Assembly: GCA_038212015.1 (NCBI GenBank)
Contig: JBBQUY010000003.1
Span: 25,383-89,382, forward strand
Reading direction: 5' to 3'
DNA: 64,000 nucleotides
Source of the DNA: JAGQUL01 sp038212015
GTDB lineage: Bacteria > Actinomycetota > Thermoleophilia > Gaiellales > SKUG01
Below the pieces are notes generated by a model. It was not told the DNA's origin. It saw only the letters and a list, made by a program, of their open reading frames with translations, and searched no databases. This document shows, piece after piece, positions 1 to 8,386 of this stretch (position 1 is its first letter; every line of letters begins with the position of its first letter). The position numbers were made by a program, and so were the translations under genes.

Positions 1-330
1 CTGGAGGGCAGACGGCGCATCGGGTGCCCGGAACTCGGCAACGTCGCTCCACGTGAGGTGCAGGTCGTGTGGACCGATCGGGTCCTGCCGCTGGATCACG
101 AAGTCCAGGCCGGTTGGCTCGTCGGCGGGCAGTGTGGCGCGAAACCATCCGACGCCATGGACGACGGCCGTGTTGTGGCGCAGCTCGTGGGCGTAATACT
201 GCATCGCGATGCAGAATTCGTGGATCGCGTGGGGCGCATTCGACCCTTCGATCGAACCGATGACCGTCCAGCGAAGCTCGCCATGGCGTGGATCGCCCGG
301 TTCGCGCTGTTCGATGACGAAGGTCGGCAT
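1..330 (-). CDS. Unknown protein, 3' end outside window
   Basis: An open reading frame of 110 codons runs off the left edge without a stop. The start is ATG at 328-330, with a good ribosome binding site (AGGGAG about 5 nt upstream). The product begins MPTFVIEQRE and is soluble-looking, with no signal peptide or membrane segment in the visible part. I do not recognise the family. It lies on the same strand and directly downstream of tRNA-Gln and that gene's probable terminator, so it may be expressed partly by read-through. The strong ribosome binding site and GC-rich third positions support a real gene. Confidence 0.6.
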   Translation of the reverse strand, partial: MPTFVIEQREPGDPRHGELRWTVIGSIEGSNAPHAIHEFCIAMQYYAHELRHNTAVVHGVGWFRATLPADEPTGLDFVIQRQDPIGPHDLHLTWSDVAEFRAPDAPSALQ

Positions 331-346
331 GGCTCCCTCTACGAGG

Positions 347-370
347 AAACCCCCGCGCGAGCAGGGGCTT
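347..370 (-). terminator. Probable terminator of tRNA-Gln
   Basis: On the minus strand AAGCCCCTGC and GCGGGGGTTT pair over 10 bp (two G-U wobbles) around a TCGC loop, just past the 3' end of the tRNA. The second arm ends in a short T run. The next gene's ribosome binding site follows immediately. Confidence 0.6.
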
Positions 371-377
371 CACATAG

Positions 378-448
378 TTCCGGGACAGGGATTCGAACCC
401 CAACTCCCCGCTCCAGAGGCGGATGTCCTACCGTTAGACGATCCCGGA
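378..448 (-). tRNA. tRNA-Gln (anticodon CUG)
   Basis: The minus strand folds as a 71-nt cloverleaf. The acceptor arms TCCGGGA (442-448) and TCCCGGA (379-385) are fully complementary. The D arm contains AACGGTAGG. The anticodon stem TCCGC/GCGGG encloses the loop CTCTGGA, placing CTG at positions 34-36, which reads CAG codons for glutamine. The T loop is TTCGAAT and the discriminator base is A. The CCA end is not encoded. Confidence 0.93.
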
Positions 449-798
449 ATGTACCTCGCCGAATCGTATCGGCAATTGCCGGCACGCGCAAGGAGATGGC
501 GCAGGTGCGACGCGTGGCCGCCGTCGTCGTCAGAATCTCGAAGCTGGACCGATCCATGCACGGGGACGACGTTCTCGCGCCGGAGCAGGAGCGCCTTCTC
601 GTTCGCGAGGTGCGCGGCGAGTCCAGCCTGACCCATGTCCGATGCGTCGACGGTTCCAAGTCGCACTCCCGCGACGGCTGCCTGGCCGCAGCGCCGAGCG
701 CCTCGCCGACCTGTGGAAACGGTGCATGGAGCTGGCGCAGCGGCGAGCCCTTGGCTGTCGTCGTGGCTGCGACTGCGTCGACGCTGAAGGCGAGCCGA
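449..798. other. Gene-free stretch
   Basis: There are 350 bases between tRNA-Gln and the orphan gene that ends at 799. Open frames exist on both strands, but their products are Arg/Ser/Ala-rich as expected of shadows, they lack ribosome binding sites, and one runs straight through the tRNA. I see no convincing gene or strong hairpin. Confidence 0.5.
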
Positions 799-1788
799 TC
801 AGCCGAAGCTGGTCGAGGCGATGTTCGTGCGGAACATGCGCTCGTCCTCGCCACCAGGCGAGTTCACGGCCGAGCCGCCCGTAGCGCGTGCCAGGGCCGC
901 GTGATCTTCGGGACTCGTCTCATAGACGGCGAGCACGTTGTCGCCCGCGCCCGGGTATGCGCTCAGCACGAGGCCGTCGGGCGCCATCGAGACCTTCGCC
1001 TCCGCGACGCCGTACGCCTCGCGCTGCTCGCGCGGCAAGTCGTACTCCGCCATGCGCGTGTCGCGAACCTCGGTCCGCAGCGTGCCCTTGCGCGCCGCGT
1101 CGACGATGACGCCGATCACCTGGTGGTCGGTCATCGTCGGACCCTCGACCGCGTGCTTGGTCGGCCAGTAGGTCGTCGTGCGCTTGCCACGCGGCTGCGG
1201 CGCGGGATCCATGTGGTTCTCGCGAATGTGCAGCCAGCGCTCCTGCGTCAGGTACACCGCGTCACCGCGATTGCTCTGCGTGTACGCGACAAGCCCATGG
1301 CGCGACGGCATGCGCCACGCGCCTTCCGAAGCGTTCGCGAGCACGTTCGCTTCGCCGCCCGCGTCGGGCTCCTGCCCCAGCAGCTCGTAGCTGCCGCGTG
1401 CCGTGGCGAGACCACCCGGCGACAGCGGCGACGCGCCACCATCGAGCGATCGCGGCGCGACCATCGGGCCAGCCGGCTTCTTCGGCACTGCGCGAGGCGT
1501 GTCGTCGGGGCGCGCAGGCAGCGGCACGCGCGCAAGACCCGGAGCGAAAACGGTCGCGTTCTGCTCGAGGAGCCGATTGACGACCTTCGAATGTACCTGG
1601 GTGCCGACCGCCGAGTCGGACACGTACGACGTGGTCTGCTGGACCGACGGCTTCGTCGCGCCCGCGTCCTTCGTCGGAGCCTGCGGCAGGCTGGCAGCGG
1701 CATCCGCGGCCTGGGATCCGGATGTGACTCCGGGCAGGTTCGACTGCACGCCAGCGGATGCGCCCTGGATGCCAAAGCCTTCGGCCAC
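799..1788 (-). CDS. Orphan protein with possible BECR-type nuclease C-terminus
   Basis: A 329-residue protein with no signal peptide. I chose GTG at 1786-1788 because a GGGGGGAGG ribosome binding site lies 8 nt upstream; the GTG at 1797 sits inside that site. The first 200 residues or so are low-complexity, rich in Ala, Pro, Gly and Ser. The C-terminal 120 residues are compact and begin with a segment reading VYLTQERWLHIRENHMD. That segment recalls the LTxERxxHIxxxH signature of BECR-fold (barnase/EndoU/RelE-like) domains in phage and polymorphic toxins. This assignment is a tentative inference. No immunity-like gene follows, which argues against a simple toxin cassette. A strong promoter lies upstream at 1915-1943. 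Confidence 0.6.
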   Translation of the reverse strand: MAEGFGIQGASAGVQSNLPGVTSGSQAADAAASLPQAPTKDAGATKPSVQQTTSYVSDSAVGTQVHSKVVNRLLEQNATVFAPGLARVPLPARPDDTPRAVPKKPAGPMVAPRSLDGGASPLSPGGLATARGSYELLGQEPDAGGEANVLANASEGAWRMPSRHGLVAYTQSNRGDAVYLTQERWLHIRENHMDPAPQPRGKRTTTYWPTKHAVEGPTMTDHQVIGVIVDAARKGTLRTEVRDTRMAEYDLPREQREAYGVAEAKVSMAPDGLVLSAYPGAGDNVLAVYETSPEDHAALARATGGSAVNSPGGEDERMFRTNIASTSFG

Positions 1789-1914
1789 TCGTCTCACCTC
1801 CCCCCGGAAGTGCCTCGCCCCCGGAGCGCGCCGCGAAATCTCCCCTTCGCAACGTGCTCCCTGCTACGTCTCGTCCATCACACGCGAGTCCCCCTGCGCA
1901 TGGTGCACAGGACC

Positions 1915-1943
1915 AAGGTACGACGAACGGCGGGTCCGGTCAA
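1915..1943 (-). promoter_or_regulatory. Sigma-70-type promoter for the 799-1788 gene
   Basis: On the minus strand TTGACC (1938-1943) and TACCTT (1915-1920) are separated by exactly 17 bp, the best housekeeping-type promoter in the window. Transcription would start near 1908, giving a leader of about 120 nt that contains tiny open frames (for example MRRGTRV) before the ribosome binding site. The rest of the 1789-2060 gap holds nothing else I can name. Confidence 0.65.
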
Positions 1944-2060
1944 CGGAATTCCGCAACCGTTCCGCCCGAATATCGCATGGGGGTCGTCCACGGTTGCGAA
2001 TCAAGCCGACGAAAATGCGTCCATTTGTTGGCCGCACCCCGGCCAGCACGCGGCCGCTTT

Positions 2061-3917
2061 TCAGTCGATGCTGGATGCGAGGCGCGATTCCACGGACGCG
2101 TCACCCTCGTCGGGACCCGTCCACGTGCCGTACAGGCCGGCATAGAACCCGCCGCTGAGGTTCACGAGCTCGTCGTGCGTGCCGGCCTCCACGATGCGCC
2201 CGTCGTCGATCACGAGGATGCGATCGGCGCCACGAATCGTCGTCAGGCGGTGCGCGACGATGAACGACGTGCGCCCGGCAACGAGCGCCCGCAGGCCGTC
2301 GCTCAGGCGCAGTTCGGTCTCGACATCCACGCTCGAGGTGGCCTCGTCGAGCACGAGGATCGGCGGGTCCACGAGCATCGCCCGCGCGAACGCCACGAGC
2401 TGCCGCTGGCCGGCGCTCAGCCGCGAGCCTCGTTCGCCGACCTGCGTGTCGTAGCCGTCTTCCAGCTCACCGATGAACACGTGTGCACCGACGGCGTTGG
2501 CAGCGGCTACGACCTGCTCGTCGCTCGCGTCGGGAGCGCCATAGACGATATTGTCGCGCACGCTGCCTGCGAACAGGAATCCCTCCTGCGGCACGATGCC
2601 CATGCTGCGCCGCAGCCAGTGCTGCTCCAGGTCGCGCAAGTCGTGGCCATCGAGGCGAATGCTGCCGCGCGTGGGATCGTAGAAGCGGGTCAGCAACTTC
2701 ACGAACGAGCTCTTACCGGCGCCCGTGTGCCCGACGAGTGCGATCGTCTGCCCCGCCTCGACGTGGGTGGAGACGCCGTGCAGCACGTCGGGGCCGTCGT
2801 CGGTGTAGCGGAACGTGACGTCGTCGAATTGCACCTCGCCACGCACCTGGTCGAGTGACGTCGCGTCGGCGCTGTCGCGAATCGTGGGCTCGGTCTCCAT
2901 GACGCCCATGATCTTGTCGAGCGCCGCCATCGCCGCGAGGAACGAGCCGTAGAACTGCGACAGCTGCTGGATCGGGTCGAAGAAGTTCTCGAGGTACAGC
3001 AGGAACGCGACGATCACGCCGATCTCGACGGCGCCGACGTCTCCGAGCTGGCCGCCCTGCCAGAGCACGATCGCGGTGCCGACCGACGCGAGCAGCTCGA
3101 CGCCCGGGAAGTAGGCGGCGCTCAGCCAGATCGTCTCCATGTTCGCGCGTCGATAGTGCGTATTGGTCTCCTCGAACTCGGCGTCCGCTCGTTCCTCGGC
3201 GGCGAATGCCTGCAGCACGCGCATGCCGCCGAGCGATTCGGCCAGGTAGGCGGTGACGAGCGCCATGCGCTCGCGCGTGCGGCGATACGCACGGGTGGAG
3301 TAGTAGCGGAACGCCATCGTGCCGATGAGCATGATCGGGAAGATGAGGTTCACCCAGAGCGCGAGCTCCCAGCTGAGCGAGAACAGGAACGCCTCGATGA
3401 ACACGAGCAGCCCGACGTTGGCGAAGAGCATGAACACGCCCTCGTTGACGAGCTGCGCGAGCGCTTCCACGTCGTTGGTCAGTCGCGAGATCACCACGCC
3501 CGTGCGCTGACGCGAGAAGAAGTCGAGCCCCTGCCGGTTGATGTGCGCGTACAGGTCGGTGCGCAGGTCGTTGACGACGCGTACGCTCCAGATCGACCAG
3601 CGCTGGTTGAGCCGTTCCGCCACGAAGTCGATGAAGGCGACGACGACCGCGATCGCGACCCAGAAGGAGACGGCGTCGAAGTCCACCCCGCCCGGCCGGC
3701 CGCCGAGGTTGCCCTCGTCGATCGCGTGCTTGAACAGGAACGGGATGAGCGCCACGCAGATCGTGATGAGGACCGTCGTGATGATCGCGAGGATGCACTC
3801 GCGCAGGTGCGGTCGCACGTAGCCGACGAGCACGCGCAGGCGGCGACGCTGCAGGTCGCGTGCCGGCAACGGTACGGCGTTGGAGGAGACGGACGCTGCG
3901 TCGCGATCGTTCGTCAC
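2061..3917 (-). CDS. ABC exporter half-transporter, canonical ATPase subunit
   Basis: A 618-residue fusion of a six-helix type IV ABC exporter membrane domain (about residues 35-330) and an ATPase domain. Visible motifs are Walker A GHTGAGKSS, signature LSAGQ (second Gly replaced by Ala), Walker B ILVLDEATSSVD with the catalytic Glu present, and the switch His in FIVAHRLTT. Its start overlaps the stop of the upstream partner by 4 bp (ATGA), so the two are translationally coupled. The pair probably forms an asymmetric heterodimeric exporter of the BmrCD/TM287-288 type for drugs or lipids. The substrate cannot be read from the sequence. Confidence 0.93.
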   Translation of the reverse strand: MTNDRDAASVSSNAVPLPARDLQRRRLRVLVGYVRPHLRECILAIITTVLITICVALIPFLFKHAIDEGNLGGRPGGVDFDAVSFWVAIAVVVAFIDFVAERLNQRWSIWSVRVVNDLRTDLYAHINRQGLDFFSRQRTGVVISRLTNDVEALAQLVNEGVFMLFANVGLLVFIEAFLFSLSWELALWVNLIFPIMLIGTMAFRYYSTRAYRRTRERMALVTAYLAESLGGMRVLQAFAAEERADAEFEETNTHYRRANMETIWLSAAYFPGVELLASVGTAIVLWQGGQLGDVGAVEIGVIVAFLLYLENFFDPIQQLSQFYGSFLAAMAALDKIMGVMETEPTIRDSADATSLDQVRGEVQFDDVTFRYTDDGPDVLHGVSTHVEAGQTIALVGHTGAGKSSFVKLLTRFYDPTRGSIRLDGHDLRDLEQHWLRRSMGIVPQEGFLFAGSVRDNIVYGAPDASDEQVVAAANAVGAHVFIGELEDGYDTQVGERGSRLSAGQRQLVAFARAMLVDPPILVLDEATSSVDVETELRLSDGLRALVAGRTSFIVAHRLTTIRGADRILVIDDGRIVEAGTHDELVNLSGGFYAGLYGTWTGPDEGDASVESRLASSID

Positions 3918-5761
3918 GCGAGCCCTCCCGTCCGCTCGGTATCGTCCTGTTCCTGTTCCTCGTCGAGCAGGAATTCGCGGCGCGCCGCGCGCTGTTCGTG
4001 CACGAGCTGGTACGTGGCGTTGCGCGCGATCAGCTCGTCGTGGGTGCCGACGTCCTCGATGCGTCCCTGGCCCATGACGACGACGCGGTCGGCGAGCGCG
4101 ATCGTGCTCGGGCGGTGCGCGATGACGATCGTCGTCCGCTGGCCGCCGATGTCGGACAGCGCGGAGGAGATGCGTTCTTCGACCTGGCTGTCCACGCTTG
4201 CGGTGGCGTCGTCGAGGATGAGGATGCGCGGGTCGACGACGAGTGCGCGTGCGATCGCGAGGCGTTGGCGCTGTCCGCCCGAGAGCGTCAGACCACGTTC
4301 GCCGACGACCGTCTCGACGCCGTTGGGGAGCTTGTCGACGAACTCGCCGGCCTGGGCGGCGTCGATCGCCGTGCGGATGTCATCGTCGGTCGCGTCGGGA
4401 TTGCCGAAGCGCAGGTTGTCGGCGATCGTCGCACTGAACAGGAACGGCTCCTGGTCGACGATGCCGATCGAACGGCGCAGTTCGTGCAGCGACAGGTCGC
4501 GCAGGTCGACGCCGTCGAGCAGCACGCGACCGTGCTCTGGGTCGTAGAAACGCGGCACCAGCGAACCAAGCGTGGTCTTGCCGCAGCCGGTCGCGCCGAT
4601 GAGCGCGATCGTCTCGCCGGGTTGGATCTCGAGCGACAGGTCGTCGATCACAGGACGCCCGTCGCGATAGCCGAACGTGACGTCCTCGAACTGCAGGCGC
4701 GAGCCTGCTCCACTGCGCGGCGGCAGCTCCAGCGGATCGTCGCGCTGCGGGATGCGGTCATCGGCATCGAGCAGCTCGAACAGGCGGTCGCTCGAGGCAG
4801 TCGCGCGCTGCGCGCGGTTGAGCAGGTTGCCGATGATTCGCAGCGGCGAGGTGATGAGCAGCACCTGGAAGAAGAACTCGACGAACTCGCCCGTGCTGAT
4901 CGCGCCGCTGTCGATCCGCTGCGCCCCGACGATGAGCAGGGCAGCAAGCGTCAGGTTCGGGATGAACGTGTACAGCGGCTTGAACGTGCCCTGGATGCGC
5001 ATGACCTCGCGCTCGCGTTCGACGACGTCGTCGGTCAGCGAACGAAAGCGTGCGACCTCGCGATCTTCCTGACCAAACGATCGAACGACGCGCGCGCCGA
5101 CGATCGTCTCCTCGCCATGTGCGGTGACGTGCGCCAGCTTCTGCTGGGCTTCGCGCATGACCGGATGCGAACGGCGCGAGTACCGAACGCTGACGAACAC
5201 GATGATTGGCATCATCACGAACACGACGAGCGCGAGCTGCCAGTCGATCGTGAGCAGGATGATCGGCACCACGAAGAGCTTGGTCAGGTGCATGAACGAG
5301 TACGTGAGGCCGTAGCCGAGAAAGAACCGGACCTGCGACACGTCGCTCGTCACGCGCGAGAGCAGCTGCCCGGTCTGCTGCTTGTCGAAGAAGCGGAACC
5401 CGAGGCCCGTCAGGTGCGAGAAGAGCCGCTCCCGGATCGACTGTTCCATGCCGAGACTCATCACGCCTGCCGCGATGCGTCGCGACGCGCTGAGCACCGC
5501 GATGAGGGCGGCAACCTGGAGCAGGTCGATCGCATCGCCGGGCGTAGCGTCGAACTGGCCCTCTCGGAAGTGGTCGACGGCGTTGCCGATGATGTGCGGA
5601 ATCCGGGTGGCCAGTACCGACAGTGCGACTCCCGCGATGACGCTCACCGCGAGCTGTCGCTTGAACGGGGCGAAGAACGTCAGCAGTCGGCGAAAGCTCT
5701 TCCAGCCGCCATCGGAGGGGGCTGCCTGCTGTACGGGTGCTGGACTCACGCGCGTGAGCAT
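3914..5761 (-). CDS. ABC exporter half-transporter, degenerate-site subunit
   Basis: A 615-residue partner of the downstream gene with the same exporter-plus-ATPase layout. It has Walker A GATGCGKTT, signature LSGGQ, Walker B ILILDDATASVD and switch His in VIAHRPST. The residue after the Walker B Asp is Asp, not the catalytic Glu. This D-for-E change marks the non-hydrolysing site in heterodimeric exporters, and that site would be completed by the altered LSAGQ signature of the partner. The ATG at 5759-5761 lies only 28 bp from a divergent ATG at 5790, so promoters must overlap coding sequence. A GTG about 12 nt inside is an alternative start. Confidence 0.92.
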   Translation of the reverse strand: MLTRVSPAPVQQAAPSDGGWKSFRRLLTFFAPFKRQLAVSVIAGVALSVLATRIPHIIGNAVDHFREGQFDATPGDAIDLLQVAALIAVLSASRRIAAGVMSLGMEQSIRERLFSHLTGLGFRFFDKQQTGQLLSRVTSDVSQVRFFLGYGLTYSFMHLTKLFVVPIILLTIDWQLALVVFVMMPIIVFVSVRYSRRSHPVMREAQQKLAHVTAHGEETIVGARVVRSFGQEDREVARFRSLTDDVVEREREVMRIQGTFKPLYTFIPNLTLAALLIVGAQRIDSGAISTGEFVEFFFQVLLITSPLRIIGNLLNRAQRATASSDRLFELLDADDRIPQRDDPLELPPRSGAGSRLQFEDVTFGYRDGRPVIDDLSLEIQPGETIALIGATGCGKTTLGSLVPRFYDPEHGRVLLDGVDLRDLSLHELRRSIGIVDQEPFLFSATIADNLRFGNPDATDDDIRTAIDAAQAGEFVDKLPNGVETVVGERGLTLSGGQRQRLAIARALVVDPRILILDDATASVDSQVEERISSALSDIGGQRTTIVIAHRPSTIALADRVVVMGQGRIEDVGTHDELIARNATYQLVHEQRAARREFLLDEEQEQDDTERTGGLA

Positions 5762-5789
5762 CGCAGGTGAATCGGGTACTCACCAGACG

Positions 5790-6191
5790 ATGCGTCGTCT
5801 AACGGTCAGATTCGCCACCGCAGCTGCGGCATTCGGCCTGCTGCTGGTTCCAGTCGGGTTCCTCCTGGCTCCGGCCACTGCGCACGCCGCGGGCTGCGAG
5901 GTGCTCGGTGATCCCCGCGATCGCGCCGAGTGCGAAGCGCGCGCGGTGGCACGCGAGGAAGCACGCAACGAGGTCGAGCGCCAGATGCGGGGCGGCGAGC
6001 CAGCCTCGTCGAACGCCACGAGCTCCTCGCGCAGCGCCGACTGGCAGGCCGCAGTCGACGAGGCCAACGGCGTCGATCCGGGCGCACTGCTCGAACCACG
6101 CCCGCTCGCGGCGATCGGCGGGACCCTCTGGTTCCTGCTTGCGGTGCGTTCGCGCAGGCGTGCGCGCTCCGGCGGCACGAGTCGCGCGTGA
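5790..6191 (+). CDS. Small exported protein of unknown function
   Basis: A 133-residue protein with a clear Sec signal peptide: basic MRRLTVRF, then a hydrophobic stretch to about residue 33 ending in an Ala-x-Ala-type site before AAGCEVLG. The mature part is short, highly charged and rich in Ala, Arg and Glu (helical in character). It ends with a hydrophobic segment (AAIGGTLWFLLAV) followed by arginines, which may anchor the C-terminus in the membrane. I do not recognise a family. It is divergent from the ABC exporter genes and convergent with the flavoprotein gene. The start is the first ATG upstream of the signal peptide. Confidence 0.6.
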   Translation: MRRLTVRFATAAAAFGLLLVPVGFLLAPATAHAAGCEVLGDPRDRAECEARAVAREEARNEVERQMRGGEPASSNATSSSRSADWQAAVDEANGVDPGALLEPRPLAAIGGTLWFLLAVRSRRRARSGGTSRA

Positions 6192-6222
6192 GCAGTCGCG
6201 GCCTGGTCGCCTGAGGTCGCCT

Positions 6223-6328
6223 GACTGTTGGCGAACGGCACTCAGCGCAGTCGTTCATCAACACTCGCCCGAATCAGATTGCGCGACTGTTGGTCAACGG
6301 CATCCTGAAGGAGCGTTCAGCATCACTC
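6223..6328. repeat. Interspersed palindromic repeat, family 2
   Basis: This convergent gap holds a 44-bp element (6285-6328) running from GACTGTTGG to CAGCATCACTC. It matches an element of identical length after pilD (57908-57951) at 33 of 44 positions, including a shared 10-base block AACGGCATCC-type core. A shorter relative at 6223-6252 begins GACTGTTGGCGAACGGCA and ends in CAGTC, complementary to its first five bases. The ends are partly self-complementary, so it may act as a bidirectional terminator. Confidence 0.45.
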
Positions 6329-6355
6329 GGCGCCACGTGCCGCGCAGCATGCTCG

Positions 6356-7810
6356 CTACGCGCGAGCTGCCGCGCGTCCGCCGACACGAGCGTGCTGCTC
6401 GGCCGCACGCAGGTCGTCGTCCTGTTCCATGAGCTCGACCATGCGCGTCCACACTTCGCTGCGCGTGGGAAACGGTGCGACGCAGTGACGCAGGCGCTCG
6501 AGCGGCACGCGTCCCACGATCGCGATCGTCGCGGAGTGGAGGAGTTCGGCAACGTCGGGGGCCACGAACGTGGCACCGACCATGCATCCGGAATCGAGGT
6601 CCACCACGAATCGTGCGAACCCCGTGGTTCCGCGCCCGTAGAAGCTACCTGCGGCCACGCGCTGCGGGTCGCGATCGAACGCCCGTACCCGCAGCCCCGC
6701 TGCGCGCGCTGATTCCAGCGTGTGCCCGACCGCACACAGGTTCGGCTCGGTATAGACCACGCGCGGTGCGGCCACGTTGTCTTCGACGCAGTGTGTTTCC
6801 AGACCCAGCGCGTTGCGGGCGGCGACCTTCGCCTGGTACACCGCGGTATGCGTCAGCTGCGCCCGCCCGTTTGCGTCGCCGACCACGAACAGCCACGGAT
6901 GGTTCGGCACCTGCATGCAGTCGGTCGTTTCCAGGACGCCGCCTCGACCCGGCGTCACGCCGACCGTCTCGAGCCCGAGCTCTTCGGCGTTCACCGCGCG
7001 CCCGGTCGCCACGAGCACTTCATCGGCGACGATGTCGTCACCCGACTCGAATGTCAGTCGCACGCCCTCGTCACCGCGCGACACGTTCGTCGTCGAGCTG
7101 GAGCAGCGCACCGTCACGCCAACGCGGCGGAGGGCGTCGGTCACGAGCTGTGCGGCTTCGGGCTCCTCGCGCAGCAGCAGCCGATCGGCGAACTCGACGA
7201 TCGTCACGTCGCTCCCGAAGGATGCGTACGCCTGCGCGAGCTCCACGGCGATCACGCCGCCGCCGATGATCACGATGCTGCGCGGCATCACCTTCACGAG
7301 CGTCGCCTCCCGGTTGGTCCACGGGCGCGCTTCGACGAGCCCGGGGATCGGTGGCATCGCGGCGCGACTGCCGGGCGCGAGGATCACGGCCTTGGTGGCG
7401 ACGAGCGTGCGAGTCGCGCCATCCACGGCTTCGACCGTCACGCGTCGCTCACCATCCAGACGACCGTGTCCACGCACGATCTCGATGCCGTGCTTTTCGA
7501 TCCGCCCGGCGTGCGAATCGTCGTTGAGATGCCGCACGACGTCGTCGCGCCGAGCGAGCGCCGCGTCCACGTCGAAGGCACCGGTCAGCATCTCGGCCGC
7601 GCCCGGAAGGCGCAGCACCTCCGCGACGGCCTGGCCCGGTCGCAGCAGCGCCTTGGACGGCATGCACCCCCAATACGGGCATTCCCCGCCGACGAGGTCT
7701 CGTTCGACCATCGCCACCGTTGCACCCGCACGTGCCAACGCGGCCGATGCCGCCTCGCCACCCGGACCACCACCAATTACTACGACGTCGAACTCGCTCG
7801 TGTCTCCCAT
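6356..7810 (-). CDS. Pyridine nucleotide-disulfide oxidoreductase family flavoprotein
   Basis: A 484-residue protein with the N-terminal FAD-binding GGGPGG fingerprint, a redox pair GGECPYWGCMPSK (Cys-x4-Cys), a second dinucleotide fold around GGGVIAVELAQAYA, the FVVGDANG segment that contacts FAD, and a C-terminal dimerisation domain. It belongs with class I enzymes such as dihydrolipoamide dehydrogenase and mercuric reductase. However, the usual His-Pro catalytic dyad near the C-terminus is Phe-Pro (CVAPFPTRSE) here. It is therefore unlikely to be a true lipoamide dehydrogenase, and its acceptor is unknown. The start ATG at 7808-7810 is 51 bp from a divergent gene. Confidence 0.88.
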   Translation of the reverse strand: MGDTSEFDVVVIGGGPGGEAASAALARAGATVAMVERDLVGGECPYWGCMPSKALLRPGQAVAEVLRLPGAAEMLTGAFDVDAALARRDDVVRHLNDDSHAGRIEKHGIEIVRGHGRLDGERRVTVEAVDGATRTLVATKAVILAPGSRAAMPPIPGLVEARPWTNREATLVKVMPRSIVIIGGGVIAVELAQAYASFGSDVTIVEFADRLLLREEPEAAQLVTDALRRVGVTVRCSSSTTNVSRGDEGVRLTFESGDDIVADEVLVATGRAVNAEELGLETVGVTPGRGGVLETTDCMQVPNHPWLFVVGDANGRAQLTHTAVYQAKVAARNALGLETHCVEDNVAAPRVVYTEPNLCAVGHTLESARAAGLRVRAFDRDPQRVAAGSFYGRGTTGFARFVVDLDSGCMVGATFVAPDVAELLHSATIAIVGRVPLERLRHCVAPFPTRSEVWTRMVELMEQDDDLRAAEQHARVGGRAAARA

Positions 7811-7849
7811 GCGGGCCCTATGCCCGGGTTCGGTCGCTGGCGCACGTGT

Positions 7850-7855
7850 CAGGAT
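7850..7855 (+). promoter_or_regulatory. -10 box (CAGGAT), leaderless start at 7862
   Basis: CAGGAT ends exactly 6 nt before the ATG at 7862, the spacing seen for the TAGGxT boxes of this genome. No ribosome binding site is present, which fits a leaderless mRNA. Confidence 0.4.
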
Positions 7856-7861
7856 GCACCC

Positions 7862-8254
7862 ATGCGCAGCAGCGACCCCGGCAGCTACGACCACGACGAG
7901 CTCGAAGCGAGCATCCTGCGTGGACGCCTCGACGTCGGGCTGCTCCGCGCGCGAGCCTGGTGCGACGATCCCCAGGCGATGTGCATGTACGCCGACTGGC
8001 TCCTGCACCGCGCACTCGCACCCGGCGACGGCGAGCACGCCGACCAGCTCGTCGACGAGGCCCGCTCCTGGCTGCGTCGTGCGGTGCAGTCCGGATCGAT
8101 GCACGCAGCCGGCATGCTCGGGGACACGCTGAGCCTCGAGGTCGACGGGCGCCTCGATACCAATCCGGCCGAGGCGCGACGCTGGCTCATGCGCGCCGCC
8201 GCCCGTGGCGACGAGCGCAGCGCCGAGCTGCTCGCACTGCTGCCCGAGGGCTGA
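7862..8254 (+). CDS. Sel1-like repeat protein
   Basis: A 130-residue all-helical protein. Two adjacent helical-hairpin units resemble Sel1/TPR-like repeats: one spans about residues 65-95 (ARSWLRRAVQSGSMHAAGMLG) and the next about residues 100-130 (NPAEARRWLMRAAARGDERSAELLALL). Such repeats usually mediate protein contacts. There is no signal peptide, so it is probably cytoplasmic. It is divergent from the flavoprotein gene with a 51-bp gap. The partner and role are unknown. Confidence 0.7.
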   Translation: MRSSDPGSYDHDELEASILRGRLDVGLLRARAWCDDPQAMCMYADWLLHRALAPGDGEHADQLVDEARSWLRRAVQSGSMHAAGMLGDTLSLEVDGRLDTNPAEARRWLMRAAARGDERSAELLALLPEG

Positions 8255-8386
8255 ACGCAGGGCCACACGCGGCCACGGCTCGCGGCACGGGCGGCCACCT
8301 CATGGGGGGTCGGGGTTGACGTGGCCGGCGCGATGACGACAGACGGGCGCCTCCAAACTCCCCCCAGCCCAGAGGAATCCATTTTC

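Noticed and set aside
370..666. A 98-codon minus-strand frame considered as an immunity gene for the 799-1788 protein
   Set aside because: It reads through the whole tRNA-Gln gene and has no ribosome binding site.
58..2145. A 695-codon plus-strand open frame antisense to the orphan gene and running across the tRNA
   Set aside because: The product is Arg/Ala-rich, has no recognisable domain, no ribosome binding site, and crosses tRNA-Gln. It is a shadow produced by high GC content.
6356..7810. Naming the flavoprotein dihydrolipoamide dehydrogenase or mercuric reductase
   Set aside because: The C-terminal His-Pro dyad is replaced by Phe-Pro and there is no C-terminal Cys pair or mer gene, so only the superfamily is assigned.
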